A DNA stretch of 64,000 nucleotides from an uncultured Olsenella sp. (GCA_949290055.1 CASEQJ010000008.1:29078-93077), one strand, 5' to 3'. Numbered from the stretch's first letter, positions 15,664-25,232 are shown. Notes: generated by a model from the letters alone, not told the origin. Numbers and translations: made by a program.

Positions 15664-18600
15664 CTAGCTCAACTGGATAGCGTCGTTGCCGTCGAGCGCC
15701 TCGAGCAGGCGGCTGCGAATCTCCTCGACGTAGGCGTTGACCTCGTCCTCGTTGGTAAGGCGCTTGGGCGGGCAGATGCGCTCCCTGCCGAGACGGCGCA
15801 CGCGGACCTTGGGAGGCTCGGGCGCGGACGTCGTCGTTGAAACGGGTGTCTTGGGCCTGTTCCTCCGCTCCACCTCGCGATCAACATCCGCGTAGAAGGT
15901 TCTCTGGTCGTTAGAAAGCTTGGTCTTGAGGGCGTCAAGCGCGGTAAGCGATGTCGAGGTATTGACGGAGTTTCTCCGCTCGAGCTCGGTCTGTGCGATT
16001 GCGGAGAGCTGGACGTCCTTGGACTCGGCGTATGCCTTGATATCCTCGTACATGTCCTTGACCTGGTCGAGCATGTCGGTCTTCTTGGCGGAGAGCAGCC
16101 CGTTGTAGGCGTCCTCGACGGTCTGGCACGCCGGGACGAGCTCGCGAATGCGCCGGTAGGGTCGCTGCTGGGAGAGCACGTCCTTGATCGTGGCGAGGGC
16201 CTGCGCAGCCTCCTCGTTGCTGTCCAGGTACTCGTGCTCGGGGGCCATGCGCTTGACGAGCCTGAGCGCACGGTCAAAGAGCTCGCGCTGGTTGCTGAAG
16301 AAGCCCTCCACGTCCTCGAGGCCCTCAGCGGCGTCCGCCAGGTCATCGTCCTTGCGAGCGATAACCGGGAGCAGGTCCGTGGGGTCGGGGCCGGCGGAGA
16401 GGACCTCGTCGAGCAGCTCAATGGCGTTTGCCACCTCGGACCTGCCAGGGTACTCGTGGCCGCGGTACTCGACGTCGAGCAGGCGCTTGAGCTCGCCCCT
16501 TCTGGCGACGAGCAGCTCGCAGGCGTGCTTGGTCAGCTCGTCCTCGCCCGTGGGGACGTCGCTCGCGTGGCAGAAGTCCATCACCGCCTCGCGTGCGGTA
16601 AGCCGTGTTGCCTCGGAGACGAAGACGCGTCGCTCGATCGTGGCCTTTCTCACCTCGCTCTTCTTGCGCAGGCAGTCGATGGCCTTGGGGGAGCCCAGAT
16701 CGAGCGCCGCGCCCGCGTAGCGGAGCTTGGCCCTTCCCTGGACGAGAAGCTCCGCCACCACGGCGGCGATGTCCTGCTCGCGCCAGCCATAGGGCTTCTC
16801 GCTAAAGCGCTTCTGAACGTCCTCCATGGTGGTGGAAAGCTGACGGCTGGACTGAAGGCCGAGGTAGGCGTCTACCTCGTCGATGGCGCTCTGGTTGGGC
16901 TGCTGGCCCTCGAGGGCTTGCGCTTGCCCGTTGAGGATCGCGCGAATCTCTGCGTCCGAGTGGTAGAAGGTGTCTATGTAGGAGAGCTTGGGATAGGTGC
17001 CGTCCACGAGGCGCCCGACGCACTCCTCCACCATCTTGCGGGCGGACGTGGTGCCGGCGGGACGGACCTCCTCGCCCGCCGCGTAGAAGGCGCCCCTGCG
17101 GACGGCCTCCTCGATGAGCTCCTTGGCGCGGCGCTCGAGCGCGGTACGCTCCTGGTTCTTCTCGCGAATGATGCGCTGCTGGTTCTCTGGCAGGTTGGCG
17201 ATGTTCTGGGTGGAGACGAAGCGGTCGATCTTTGCCGCCTCGAGCAGGCAGTCGTAGTAGCCAATCTCGTCGGAGAGCACGACGATCGCCTCGCCGCCCG
17301 AGGAGCGCAGGATGAGACCGGCGCGATCGGTGGCACCGCGCTCGGCGAGCGCCGTCATGACGCGCAGCGTGAGGCCGTCCGCCTGGTTGATGCGGGTCTC
17401 GTCCACCCACTCCTCGACGGGGAAGTTGTTCTCCCCCACCGCGAGCTTGGGCGCGGGGAAGACGTTGTCATAGAAGACGTCCGCGATCTTCTTCACGATG
17501 CGCGCGGAGTCAACCTCCGTGCGCGCGATCTGACGGGCGATCTCCTGCTCGTCGTCCGTGAGGAACTGGTAGGTCTCGCCGTTGCGGCTCACGTAGTTCT
17601 CGCGCACGAGGCGCTCGAGCGAGGCCTGGGTGCGCTCGCGCAGCGCCACGCGGTCGGCGCGCACGTCGTCGGTCATGAGGGTGACAATGTTGCCCACGTT
17701 GAGCTTGACGTCGTCAACCCAGCGCAGCAGGAAGAGGAGCTTGAGCACGGGCACGTCCTCCGGCTCCAGTCCCTCATGGGCGGCAGCGGCCTCCTCGGCG
17801 CGATTGATGACGCGGCGGATGTGCCCCTCGAGGAAGGTCTGGACCGTGTCGTAGAACATCCAGAACGGCACGAGGGCGTTCTCGTCCCTCTCCTCCACGC
17901 GCTGGGCCGCCTCCTGGAAGCCGGAGAGCATGGAGCGCTCGCCGCTGGAGAGGTGCTTGCCGGAGCTGCCGTGCTTGCGGAGCTCCGTCATGACCTTCTG
18001 CATGAGGGTGAACTGGTAGTCGGCAAAGGGGAAGGTCTCGGCAAAGTCCTCCGCTCCGTCGTAGCCATGAAGGTCCGAGACGGCGCCCTCAAAGGTGAAG
18101 AGGTTGCGCAGGACCGCCGAGCTTTGGCCGTACTGCATGGTGAGTAGGCTCGCGGCGTCCGGCGTCTTGGCGAGCACGCGGCGCTTGATGACCTCGTCGG
18201 CGCTCGAGCTGGAGAGCGAGAGGCGCGTGTTGAAGCGGCCCTGGATTCTTGAGAAGTCGTCCGAGGCGACTCGGGTAACCTCGTCTATTGCCTCTTGACT
18301 CGTAACCATTACCCAGACGCGACCGCCGCAGATATCCCCAATCTTCTCAACGATTCCCTGCAGGTTCAACATAAGGTTGGTGTCTGATCCGATGAACTGA
18401 CCAATCTCGTCAACCATGAAGAGAAGTCTGAACTGACCACCGTTTTCTGCAGATCGGGCACACACATACTCGTTGATCTGGTCAACAAGCAAGTCAATAG
18501 GGACGCTCTCCTTCTCCTTGTCGCTGAACCAGTACTTTGCGTCCTCCTCGGTCATTACCTGCGACTCAACGAGCGCATCGACAATTTTTTGTCGGCGATA

Positions 18601-19197
18601 CTTGTATTTCTTTCTATCGTCCAGCCAGGAGACACCCGCAATCCGCTCATAGGTCTCTTGAAAAAGCTTTCCTTTGCCCTCTTCGTCGATGAACTTCTCC
18701 AGCCGAGCCAGCCTGAGCTCGGCGCCGTAGTACCCAAGGTGGTCGTAGAACACGCGAGCGAACGTCCTTTTGATTACATCTGCGTCATGCGCGCCAATGG
18801 CCTTCTCGTCGATGTTGAAAAGGATTGACTCGGTTGGGACGCCAGCGCAACGGACCGCCTTTGCCGCCACCATCTCGTCTTCAAACTTACCTTTGAAATA
18901 CTCGAGCGCCGTGCGGCCTGCCACCTCACGATTAGAGAGGAGGTAGGAAAGCATCTTGAGGAAGTGAGACTTGCCCGAGCCAAAGAAACCGCTGATCCAG
19001 ACGCCGATCTTGTCCGTAGGAACATCGAGAGCTCGCTCATAGGCGTCGAAGAAAGTAGCGAAGTGGCCAGAGAGCTCACGCGTTATCACATATTCAGAGA
19101 GCTCCTGCTTAAGGCTCTCCTCATTCTCGCCCGAGACCTTAATGACACCGTTGATATCTCGGTTGATGTCGCGCTCGAACATGTCCTGAATGCGCAT
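15664..19197 (-). CDS. brxC: BrxC, large BREX P-loop ATPase
   Basis: BREX core ATPase (PglY-like, DUF6079/BrxC family), essential for defence in studied type 1 systems. The Walker A motif GFFGSGKSH is at residues 70-78 and a Walker B-like FMVDEIGQFI around 260-269. The rest is a long, mostly helical protein ending in a basic Pro-rich tail. The 1177-residue length is typical for BrxC of type 1 systems. It begins 9 bases after brxB and ends 16 bases before pglX, so it is part of one operon. It shows no break or missing motif. Confidence 0.95.
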   Translation of the reverse strand: MRIQDMFERDINRDINGVIKVSGENEESLKQELSEYVITRELSGHFATFFDAYERALDVPTDKIGVWISGFFGSGKSHFLKMLSYLLSNREVAGRTALEYFKGKFEDEMVAAKAVRCAGVPTESILFNIDEKAIGAHDADVIKRTFARVFYDHLGYYGAELRLARLEKFIDEEGKGKLFQETYERIAGVSWLDDRKKYKYRRQKIVDALVESQVMTEEDAKYWFSDKEKESVPIDLLVDQINEYVCARSAENGGQFRLLFMVDEIGQFIGSDTNLMLNLQGIVEKIGDICGGRVWVMVTSQEAIDEVTRVASDDFSRIQGRFNTRLSLSSSSADEVIKRRVLAKTPDAASLLTMQYGQSSAVLRNLFTFEGAVSDLHGYDGAEDFAETFPFADYQFTLMQKVMTELRKHGSSGKHLSSGERSMLSGFQEAAQRVEERDENALVPFWMFYDTVQTFLEGHIRRVINRAEEAAAAHEGLEPEDVPVLKLLFLLRWVDDVKLNVGNIVTLMTDDVRADRVALRERTQASLERLVRENYVSRNGETYQFLTDDEQEIARQIARTEVDSARIVKKIADVFYDNVFPAPKLAVGENNFPVEEWVDETRINQADGLTLRVMTALAERGATDRAGLILRSSGGEAIVVLSDEIGYYDCLLEAAKIDRFVSTQNIANLPENQQRIIREKNQERTALERRAKELIEEAVRRGAFYAAGEEVRPAGTTSARKMVEECVGRLVDGTYPKLSYIDTFYHSDAEIRAILNGQAQALEGQQPNQSAIDEVDAYLGLQSSRQLSTTMEDVQKRFSEKPYGWREQDIAAVVAELLVQGRAKLRYAGAALDLGSPKAIDCLRKKSEVRKATIERRVFVSEATRLTAREAVMDFCHASDVPTGEDELTKHACELLVARRGELKRLLDVEYRGHEYPGRSEVANAIELLDEVLSAGPDPTDLLPVIARKDDDLADAAEGLEDVEGFFSNQRELFDRALRLVKRMAPEHEYLDSNEEAAQALATIKDVLSQQRPYRRIRELVPACQTVEDAYNGLLSAKKTDMLDQVKDMYEDIKAYAESKDVQLSAIAQTELERRNSVNTSTSLTALDALKTKLSNDQRTFYADVDREVERRNRPKTPVSTTTSAPEPPKVRVRRLGRERICPPKRLTNEDEVNAYVEEIRSRLLEALDGNDAIQLS

Positions 19198-19206
19198 AAT
19201 GACTCC

Positions 19207-19791
19207 TTAGAGCAGGTTGAAGGCTCGGTAGTAGTTGCCGTCACTGATGCTGCTGAAGAGATGAAGCTGAGTGCCGTCGTATTTCCCTGGGTAGAGCATC
19301 ACCACAGGCACATCCTCGAAAACGTGTTGGGCATTTTCGAGGATGCTGTGCGCTCGAACAAAGGGATAGACCTTGCCCACTCCCGTAATGAGCAGCACAT
19401 CCTTCCCTGGTTCATGGGATTCGTAGTCCATCTCACTGATAAATGACTCCGGAGTGACAACGGCCTGAGTGTCTTCCAGAAATGCGACCGACCCCTCATC
19501 TGCCTCTAACCCAGACATTTCATCAAGAATCTCTTCTTTCTCGCAGATCTGGAGGAAGACGTCCCAGAGGTCGCGATGCACGATGCGGCACGGGAGCCTG
19601 CCCTCGTCTGAGAGGCCCACGAGCTCGGCCGTGCGTGCGCGGACCTCGTCCTCGCGCGCGGCGTCATACGGGAAGACGAAGAAGCCCACCTCGTTGCCGA
19701 TACCCTTGTTCGCAAGGAACATCGGGTCCGAGAGCTTGGCCCGCAGGCGGGCAAAGTCCTCCTCGAGGTTCTGGGCGTGTTGGGTGACCAT
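19207..19791 (-). CDS. brxB: BrxB, DUF1788 BREX protein
   Basis: A 194-residue protein of the DUF1788/BrxB family, required for BREX defence though its biochemical role is unclear. Characteristic segments are DVLLITGVGKVYPFVRAHSI and the C-terminal VVMLYPGKYDGTQLHLF. The start ATG 19791 has a strong GAGAGGGA Shine-Dalgarno. It lies 12 bases after brxA and 9 bases before brxC. Confidence 0.93.
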   Translation of the reverse strand: MVTQHAQNLEEDFARLRAKLSDPMFLANKGIGNEVGFFVFPYDAAREDEVRARTAELVGLSDEGRLPCRIVHRDLWDVFLQICEKEEILDEMSGLEADEGSVAFLEDTQAVVTPESFISEMDYESHEPGKDVLLITGVGKVYPFVRAHSILENAQHVFEDVPVVMLYPGKYDGTQLHLFSSISDGNYYRAFNLL

Positions 19792-19803
19792 TCCCTCTCC
19801 CCC

Positions 19804-20424
19804 CTAGTCCATGACGCCGAAGGCGGGAAGGATTGCCGCGTCGTCGTTTGCACGGACGAGGTCCTCGAGCTCAAAGTCGAGAAGGACCGAAGTCAGCTGC
19901 TCCGAGCTACGGTCGTACATGCCGCACTCCTCGAGGCACTTGACGAAGACCTGGCGGATCTTGTTGAGCGTGGCGTCGCTCCAGCCGGCGACTTTCTCGT
20001 CCTGTGCCCGGAGCCCCTCGAGGAAGGAGACGATCTCGCGCTTGGGGAGGTGTGCGTCAAGCTGTCGGCGCTTTGACGCGACCACCACCGTCATGAACTC
20101 CCACATGACGCGGTAGTCGCAGGAGATGGCGTAGAGGTTGGTCTGGCGCGCCTGGTCGACGGTGCCGTGGGCAATGAGTCGCGCGAGCTGCGCACGGCGC
20201 CCCTCGTCGTCCGAGAGGACCGTGAGCCTGCGGCAGAGCGCGCGGGCGATGGACTTGAGCTCGCGCTCGGTGGGGTACTGAAAGAGGTTCTGCTCGACAA
20301 CGCGCTCGACGATGTCCGCGTCCGAGAGGCCTTCGTCCAGGCGCAGACGGGCAACGATGCGAATCTCGCGGAAGAGCCACTGCTCGCGCGTGAGGGCACC
20401 CCGATAGGGCTGGTTGTGCAGCAC
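19804..20424 (-). CDS. brxA: BrxA, DUF1819 BREX protein
   Basis: First gene of the BREX operon, a 206-residue DUF1819/BrxA protein; structurally characterised BrxA is a small helical DNA-binding protein. The N-terminal LTREQWLFREIRIVARL and the central RDVxx-like DYRVMWEFMTVVV segments fit the family. The start is a GTG at 20424 behind a GGGGGTGG stretch. The upstream leader carries a nine-G tract (on the coding strand) about 70 bases before the start, a possible site of slipped-strand variation. Confidence 0.92.
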   Translation of the reverse strand: MLHNQPYRGALTREQWLFREIRIVARLRLDEGLSDADIVERVVEQNLFQYPTERELKSIARALCRRLTVLSDDEGRRAQLARLIAHGTVDQARQTNLYAISCDYRVMWEFMTVVVASKRRQLDAHLPKREIVSFLEGLRAQDEKVAGWSDATLNKIRQVFVKCLEECGMYDRSSEQLTSVLLDFELEDLVRANDDAAILPAFGVMD

Positions 20425-20491
20425 CTACGCCACCCCCTCGGGACGGCGCGGCAGGGCATGCGGGACTAGATGGGCACCCCTACTCGGAGAA

Positions 20492-20500
20492 CCCCCCCCC
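20492..20500 (-). repeat. Nine-base homopolymer (poly-G on the coding strand) upstream of brxA
   Basis: A run of nine C on the plus strand, hence nine G when read in the direction of brxA. It lies in the 5' leader or promoter region of the BREX operon, 68-76 bases before the GTG start. Homopolymer tracts of this length are prone to slippage and are a known basis of on/off switching, including in Pgl/BREX genes of other bacteria. Its effect here is untested. Confidence 0.6.
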
Positions 20501-20650
20501 GTTAGGTTTTTGCAGCTCACAAACGCGTTCATGTGCTCGCTCCCGTTACGACCGGCACCGCCCCCATCGTAGCGAGGGCGCCGGACAATAATTCAGCACT
20601 CCCATGATACCGGGAGTCGCAAGCGTTGGCACATGCTCGCGGGCGGACGG

Positions 20651-20860
20651 TCAGTCCTCGACCTCGATCTCTCCCACGATGCGCTTTAGGTAGCCGGGGA
20701 GCGTCTCGTAGCGCTGCCCGTAGAGGTCGAGCAGCGCCTCCACGCGGCGGCGGTCCACCGGCGCACGTCGACTCTCGCGCAGCAGCGCCTCCGCCTCGCC
20801 CGCGAGCTGTTCCTCGGCGAGGCTCCCCCACGCGGCCCATTCGGGCATGCCGCCACTCAT
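20651..20860 (-). CDS. Small hypothetical protein
   Basis: A 69-residue hydrophilic, helical protein (MSGGMPEWAAWGSLAEEQLA at its start) with no recognised domain. ATG 20860 is chosen over an upstream start because a GGAGGG Shine-Dalgarno lies 6 bases before it. Codon use is typical of this high-GC genome. It sits between the BREX operon and the proline iminopeptidase gene, and may mark the right border of the defence island. Confidence 0.55.
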   Translation of the reverse strand: MSGGMPEWAAWGSLAEEQLAGEAEALLRESRRAPVDRRRVEALLDLYGQRYETLPGYLKRIVGEIEVED

Positions 20861-20904
20861 GCGAGCCCTCCGTTCTTCTCGGCCGTCGCTTGTGTCCGAA
20901 GGAT

Positions 20905-20979
20905 TAACGCGCTGAATCAAGCACAACTTTCTATATCCGCAGGTGGAAATAACGCACTTGTATGATTGAGCGCGTTATT
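20905..20979. repeat. Overlapping inverted repeats, possible operator
   Basis: The arm AACGCGCTGAATCA (20906-20919) is repeated in inverted form as TGATTGAGCGCGTT (20963-20976) with a single mismatch. A shorter pair, AATAACGC (20949-20956) and GCGTTATT (20972-20979), overlaps the right arm. They lie between the 69-residue gene and the 3' end of the iminopeptidase gene, upstream of the former. No T-run follows, so an operator or mRNA hairpin is more likely than a terminator. Confidence 0.45.
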
Positions 20980-20997
20980 CTTGCGGGCGCAGATCCG

Positions 20998-22443
20998 CTA
21001 CAGCACGCCCGCGAGGTCGCCGCGGTCGCGCGCCTCATTCAGCAGGTGCTTGAACACGTGTTCCCCGTGCAGGCCGTCGTGCTCGAACTCGCTCGTGACC
21101 CAGGCGTGGCTCGCGCCCACGCGGCCGAGCGTGTCCAGTTGCAGGCCGGAATCCACGTAGAGGTCGTCAAAGTACACGGCCGCCTGGAGCGGCGTCTCGT
21201 TGGCGAGAAGGGCCTCGAGGTCGTAGAGCCGCCCGAACGACGTATCCGCCATGAGGCGCTCCATGGCGCCCGCAAAGGGTCGCAGCTCCGGCATCTCCTC
21301 GAACATCCACGGGAAGCACGCCTCACCGGTGAGCATGAGCGGACGGGCCGCAGGGTCGAACTCGGGACGCTCGCGCCAGGCGCGCTCGGCTGCCCATGAG
21401 ATCGGGGCCTCCAGTTCGCCGTCGGCGTAGATGAGCTCCTGGAGCACCCAGTAGAGCGGGTTTGCGGCAACGTTGGTGGCCAACCACGCGCCCGCGAGAA
21501 ACGCCGGCGAGAGCTCGATCTTCTCGGCACGCCCGCCCGCTGCGGCAAGGGCGGCCTCCGCGGAACCGTCGCCGGCCGTGAACGCGAGGTCAAGCAGGTT
21601 GTGCAGGCGCTCGTGGCCCGGCTTCATACCAAGCCCCTGCCCCAGTGACTGCAGTCGGCGCAGCAAGAGCGGCGAGCCGTCCGGCAGCCGCACGTCGCCG
21701 GCGGCGACGCGCTCGGCGAGAAGCGCGAGGCGGCGCTCGTCGTCCGGATAGCGCTCGTAGAGGAGGCTCGTCTTGGCGACCATGCGCGGAAACGTGTGGG
21801 CGTAGACCTCGTCGGCGCTCGCCGGGACGTGCGGGATGCCGCCGCAGGTGAAGCTTGCCGCCGCCGCGCCTGGGAACGTGGAGAGGTACGTGAGCGTGAG
21901 AAAGCCGCCGTAGCTCTGGCCGAGCGTGACCCAACGGGCGCCACCGAGCTCGGTGAGGCGCAGGTACTCAAAGTCGCGGACGATCGAGTCAGCGAGAAAG
22001 CGCTTGAGGAAGCGGGCCTGCGCGACGGCGTCACCCTCGTGCGCGACCGTGACGCCGTCCACGCGGCTGGAGCGTCCGGTGCCGCGCTGATCGGGCAGGA
22101 TCACGCGGAAGTGGCGCACCGCCTCCGCGACCCAGCCGTCGCTTGTGGGCGAGGTCAGGCGCGGTCCGGCGCCACCGGGCCCGCCCTGGAGGAAGACCAG
22201 GTACGGAAGGTCGCGACCAACGTTCTCCGGCGCGCAGAGCACGCGGTAGAAGAGTCGCAGGGAGCGGCCCTCAAAGGCGGGGTCGCATTTCTCGGCCGCC
22301 GAGGCCTCCGCGAGAGGCGAGCTGGGGGCGCCCTGGGCGCCCGCCAGCTGCGCGGGAGACGTCCCCCGCCAGTCGAGCGGGACGTCGATTGCACGATCCT
22401 CCACGGCAAGCCCGGGCAGGTAATAGCTCGACAGAAGCGACAT
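20998..22443 (-). CDS. pip: Proline iminopeptidase-like alpha/beta hydrolase (family S33)
   Basis: A cytoplasmic enzyme expected to release N-terminal proline (or another residue) from short peptides. Key S33 features are LQGGPGGAGPRL (oxyanion loop, HGGPG-like), LPDQRGTGRSS and the nucleophile elbow GQSYGG with the active-site serine. The 481-residue length fits the larger actinobacterial subgroup rather than the 300-residue form. Start ATG 22443 is preceded by GGGGGAGAC. No signal peptide is seen. Substrate preference within S33 is not certain. Confidence 0.88.
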   Translation of the reverse strand: MSLLSSYYLPGLAVEDRAIDVPLDWRGTSPAQLAGAQGAPSSPLAEASAAEKCDPAFEGRSLRLFYRVLCAPENVGRDLPYLVFLQGGPGGAGPRLTSPTSDGWVAEAVRHFRVILPDQRGTGRSSRVDGVTVAHEGDAVAQARFLKRFLADSIVRDFEYLRLTELGGARWVTLGQSYGGFLTLTYLSTFPGAAAASFTCGGIPHVPASADEVYAHTFPRMVAKTSLLYERYPDDERRLALLAERVAAGDVRLPDGSPLLLRRLQSLGQGLGMKPGHERLHNLLDLAFTAGDGSAEAALAAAGGRAEKIELSPAFLAGAWLATNVAANPLYWVLQELIYADGELEAPISWAAERAWRERPEFDPAARPLMLTGEACFPWMFEEMPELRPFAGAMERLMADTSFGRLYDLEALLANETPLQAAVYFDDLYVDSGLQLDTLGRVGASHAWVTSEFEHDGLHGEHVFKHLLNEARDRGDLAGVL

Positions 22444-22550
22444 GTCTCCCCCTTGACGCTAGTACGATTGTTGATGCCACAGACTACACGGTTTTGGGTT
22501 TTTCTCCTCCGCCGCGCTATTCGAGGGTCTAAAACTCAGGCAAACAACCA

Positions 22551-22694
22551 TGTTTTGGGGCAATCATTTTATGCTCTGATTAAAATAGTGTTGCAAAACT
22601 TTGCCACGTACGCCACAAGCACGAAATTACGGCCCCGAACGAGGCCCGTTTGGCTGCGTGCGTGCGGCGAGCATAAAACTTGTTGCCCAAAACC
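22551..22694. repeat. Dispersed palindromic element, copy 1
   Basis: Element with about 24-base terminal inverted repeats: left end TGTTTTGGGGCAATCATTTT, right end CATAAAACTTGTTGCCCAAA. It fills most of the gap between the iminopeptidase and asd. The centre differs from the other copies. No open reading frame is present inside. Confidence 0.65.
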
Positions 22695-22785
22695 AGAGAA
22701 GAACCCCGCAGAAGCCAAAGAAGCCACACGGAAGCCGAGAAAAACGCAGGGACCGAGAAGGACCTCGACCTCTGCGCCCTTCTCG

Positions 22786-23796
22786 CTAGACCAGGTGCTC
22801 CGCGATCTGGACCGCGTTCGTGGCCGCGCCCTTGCGGATCTGGTCGCCGCAGCACCAGAACGTGAGCGCGCTCGCGCCCTCGGGCGCGGAGAGGTCGCGC
22901 CTCAGGCGGCCGACCCAAATGAGGTCCTGGTCAGAGGTTTCGAGCGGCATGGGGTAGCGGCTCGCCGCCGGCTCGTCCACCACCTTCACGCCCGGCGCCG
23001 CCTCCAGCGCCGCACGCGCCTCCTCCACCGAGATCGGCCGCTCGAACTCGGCCGTAATGGACTCGGAGTGCGAGCGCACCACCGGCACGCGCACGCAGGT
23101 GCAGTTCACGCGCAGCTCGGGCAGGTGCATGATCTTGCGGCCCTCGTTGAGCATTTTCATTTCCTCGGAGGTGTAGCCCTCCTCGTTGAAGCCGCCGATC
23201 TGCGGGATGAGGTTCTCGGCAAGCTGGTACTGGAAGGGCTTGCTCTCCCCCACCGGCTCGCCCGCCGCCACGCAGCCGATCTCGCGCACGAGCTCGTCGA
23301 GGCCGGGCTTGCCGGCGCCCGAGGCCGCCTGGTAGGTGGAGACGACGAGGCGCGTCACACCCGCGAGCTGGTGGAGCGGCCACACGGGCACGAGGCCTAT
23401 GATCGTGGCGCAGTTGGGGTTGGCTATTATGCCGTGGTGCCCGGCAATGTCCGCGGCGTTGATCTCCGGCACGACGAGCGGCACGTCGGCGTCCATGCGG
23501 AAGGCGTGCGAGTTGTCCACGCATACGGCGCCGCGGCGCACGGCCTCGGGCATGAGCGCACGGGCGGTGGCGTCGTCAGCGGCGCCGAGGACGATGTCCA
23601 CGCCCTCGAAGGCGTCCGGCTCGGCGAGTCGGCAGGCAACGTCCTCGCCGCGGAAGCGCACGGGCTTGCCCACGGATCGCTCGGAGGCCAGCGGGACCAG
23701 GCGCCCCACCGGGAAGTCGCGCTCCTCCAGGCACTGGAGCATCTGCTGGCCCACCACGCCGGTGGCGCCGAGGATGGCAACGGTCTTCTCGCTCAT
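22786..23796 (-). CDS. asd: Aspartate-semialdehyde dehydrogenase
   Basis: Converts aspartyl phosphate to aspartate semialdehyde with NADPH, the branch-point step for lysine, methionine and threonine. The N-terminal ILGATGVVGQQML is the Rossmann nucleotide site, and IIANPNCATI contains the catalytic cysteine. The later STYQAASGAGKPGLDEL is also a family signature. The 336-residue length is normal. It lies downstream of lysC, 87 bases away, with a palindromic element between them, and is probably co-transcribed with hom-lysC. Confidence 0.95.
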   Translation of the reverse strand: MSEKTVAILGATGVVGQQMLQCLEERDFPVGRLVPLASERSVGKPVRFRGEDVACRLAEPDAFEGVDIVLGAADDATARALMPEAVRRGAVCVDNSHAFRMDADVPLVVPEINAADIAGHHGIIANPNCATIIGLVPVWPLHQLAGVTRLVVSTYQAASGAGKPGLDELVREIGCVAAGEPVGESKPFQYQLAENLIPQIGGFNEEGYTSEEMKMLNEGRKIMHLPELRVNCTCVRVPVVRSHSESITAEFERPISVEEARAALEAAPGVKVVDEPAASRYPMPLETSDQDLIWVGRLRRDLSAPEGASALTFWCCGDQIRKGAATNAVQIAEHLV

Positions 23797-23852
23797 GGCG
23801 GTTCCTCTCGTGACGCGCGAGCCGGATAGGCTCCGTCTCGCATAAATCTTTT

Positions 23853-23883
23853 CTGTAAATTGGGGACTGTCCCCAATTTACAG
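23853..23883. repeat. REP-like palindrome at the lysC stop codon
   Basis: A near-perfect palindrome with 15-base arms, CTGTAAATTGGGGAC and its complement, beginning directly after the lysC stop codon. The GGGGACTGTCCCC core is like that of REP-type palindromes mobilised by RAYT transposases in many bacteria. Similar stem-loops with different outer arms follow ilvA, the 126-residue gene and ilvN. Confidence 0.6.
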
Positions 23884-25215
23884 CTAGCCGGCGGTGACCA
23901 TCTCGTCGCGGACGAAGCGGTCGTAGATCACCTGAATGGCGCGGTCGAAGTCGTCGTTGTTGACGCCGAGAATGATCGAGATCTCCTGCGAGCTCTGCGT
24001 GATCATGCGAATGTTGACACCGGCCTCGCCGAGCGCGCCGAAGATCTTGCCCGAGGTGCCGGAGCGCTTGGACATGTTGCGGCCGACGACGGAGATCAGC
24101 GCGAGCTTGTCCACCATGGTTATGTCGTCGGGCTCGAGCTCGCGGCGAATGTCGGCGACGATCGAGTAGATCGAGTCGCGCACGTCGGCGCCGTTGACCA
24201 CCACGGAGAACGAGTCCACGCCCGTGGGAATGTGCTCCACGGAGACGCCGTAGCGCTCCAGAATCGTGAGCGCGCGGCGCACAAAGCCCACCTCGTTGGA
24301 CATGTGCGCCTTCTTGACGTGCACCGAGATGAAGTCCTTCTTGCCGGCAATGCCGGTGATCAGGTGCTCGTCCTCGCCGGCGCGAGCGCGCTCGCGAATG
24401 ATCGTGCCCTCGTCCTCGGGGCGGTTGGTGTTCTTGATCTGAATCGGGATGTTGACCTCGCGCACCGGGAAGATCGCCTCCTCCTGCAGCACCGAGGCGC
24501 CCATGTAGGAGAGCTCGCGCATTTCGTCGAAGGTGATGCGGCGGATGGAGCGCGGGTGCTCCACGATGCGCGGGTCGGCCGAGAGGAAGCCCGAGACGTC
24601 GGTCCAGTTCTCGTAGAGCCCGGCGTCGATGCAGCGCGCGAGGATGGCGCCCGTGATGTCGCCGCCGCCGCGCTGGAAGAGCTTGATCTGGCCGTCCACC
24701 GTGGCACCGTAGAAGCCCGGCAGCACGAAGGAGCCCTCGCGCACCATGACGTCCTTCAGGCGCACGGCGGTGCGCTCCATGTCCACCTCGCCGTTGTGGT
24801 GGAAGACCACCACGTCAGCGGCGTCAACAAACGGCATCTGCAGGTACTCGGCCATGAGGTGCGCGGTGAACCACTCGCCGCGGCTGACCACGTACTCGGG
24901 CGAGTGCTTCTTTATGTTCTTGGCAAAGAGCTCGAACTTCTCATGCACCGGCCACTTGAGGCCGAGCTCGTCGGCAATGTCGACGAAGCGCTGCTCTATG
25001 TCCGCGAGAAGGGCGGTGCAGTCCACGTGGTACTGAATGTGGGCGTTCACCAGCAGCAGCAGGTCGGTGATCTTGTTGTCGGCGGAGTCGCGCTTGCCGG
25101 CGGCGGACACCACCACGAAGCGACGGTCGGGGTCCGCCTCGACGATCCCCTTGACCTTGCGGAACTGCTCGGCGGACGCGACGGAGGAGCCGCCGAACTT
25201 GGCAATCTTGATCAT
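23884..25215 (-). CDS. lysC: Aspartate kinase
   Basis: Phosphorylates aspartate, the first committed step of the aspartate family. The 443-residue protein starts MIKIAKFGGSSVAS (nucleotide-binding KFGGSS motif); FQRGGGDITGAILA and the downstream TDVSGFL are kinase motifs. The C-terminal third (from about residue 295) contains two ACT domains, the usual site of feedback inhibition by lysine and/or threonine. ATG 25215 is used; the reading frame stays open upstream into the hom gene in another frame, but that part has no homology. It begins 17 bases after hom. Confidence 0.95.
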   Translation of the reverse strand: MIKIAKFGGSSVASAEQFRKVKGIVEADPDRRFVVVSAAGKRDSADNKITDLLLLVNAHIQYHVDCTALLADIEQRFVDIADELGLKWPVHEKFELFAKNIKKHSPEYVVSRGEWFTAHLMAEYLQMPFVDAADVVVFHHNGEVDMERTAVRLKDVMVREGSFVLPGFYGATVDGQIKLFQRGGGDITGAILARCIDAGLYENWTDVSGFLSADPRIVEHPRSIRRITFDEMRELSYMGASVLQEEAIFPVREVNIPIQIKNTNRPEDEGTIIRERARAGEDEHLITGIAGKKDFISVHVKKAHMSNEVGFVRRALTILERYGVSVEHIPTGVDSFSVVVNGADVRDSIYSIVADIRRELEPDDITMVDKLALISVVGRNMSKRSGTSGKIFGALGEAGVNIRMITQSSQEISIILGVNNDDFDRAIQVIYDRFVRDEMVTAG

Positions 25216-25232
25216 GCGGGAACCTTGCCTTT

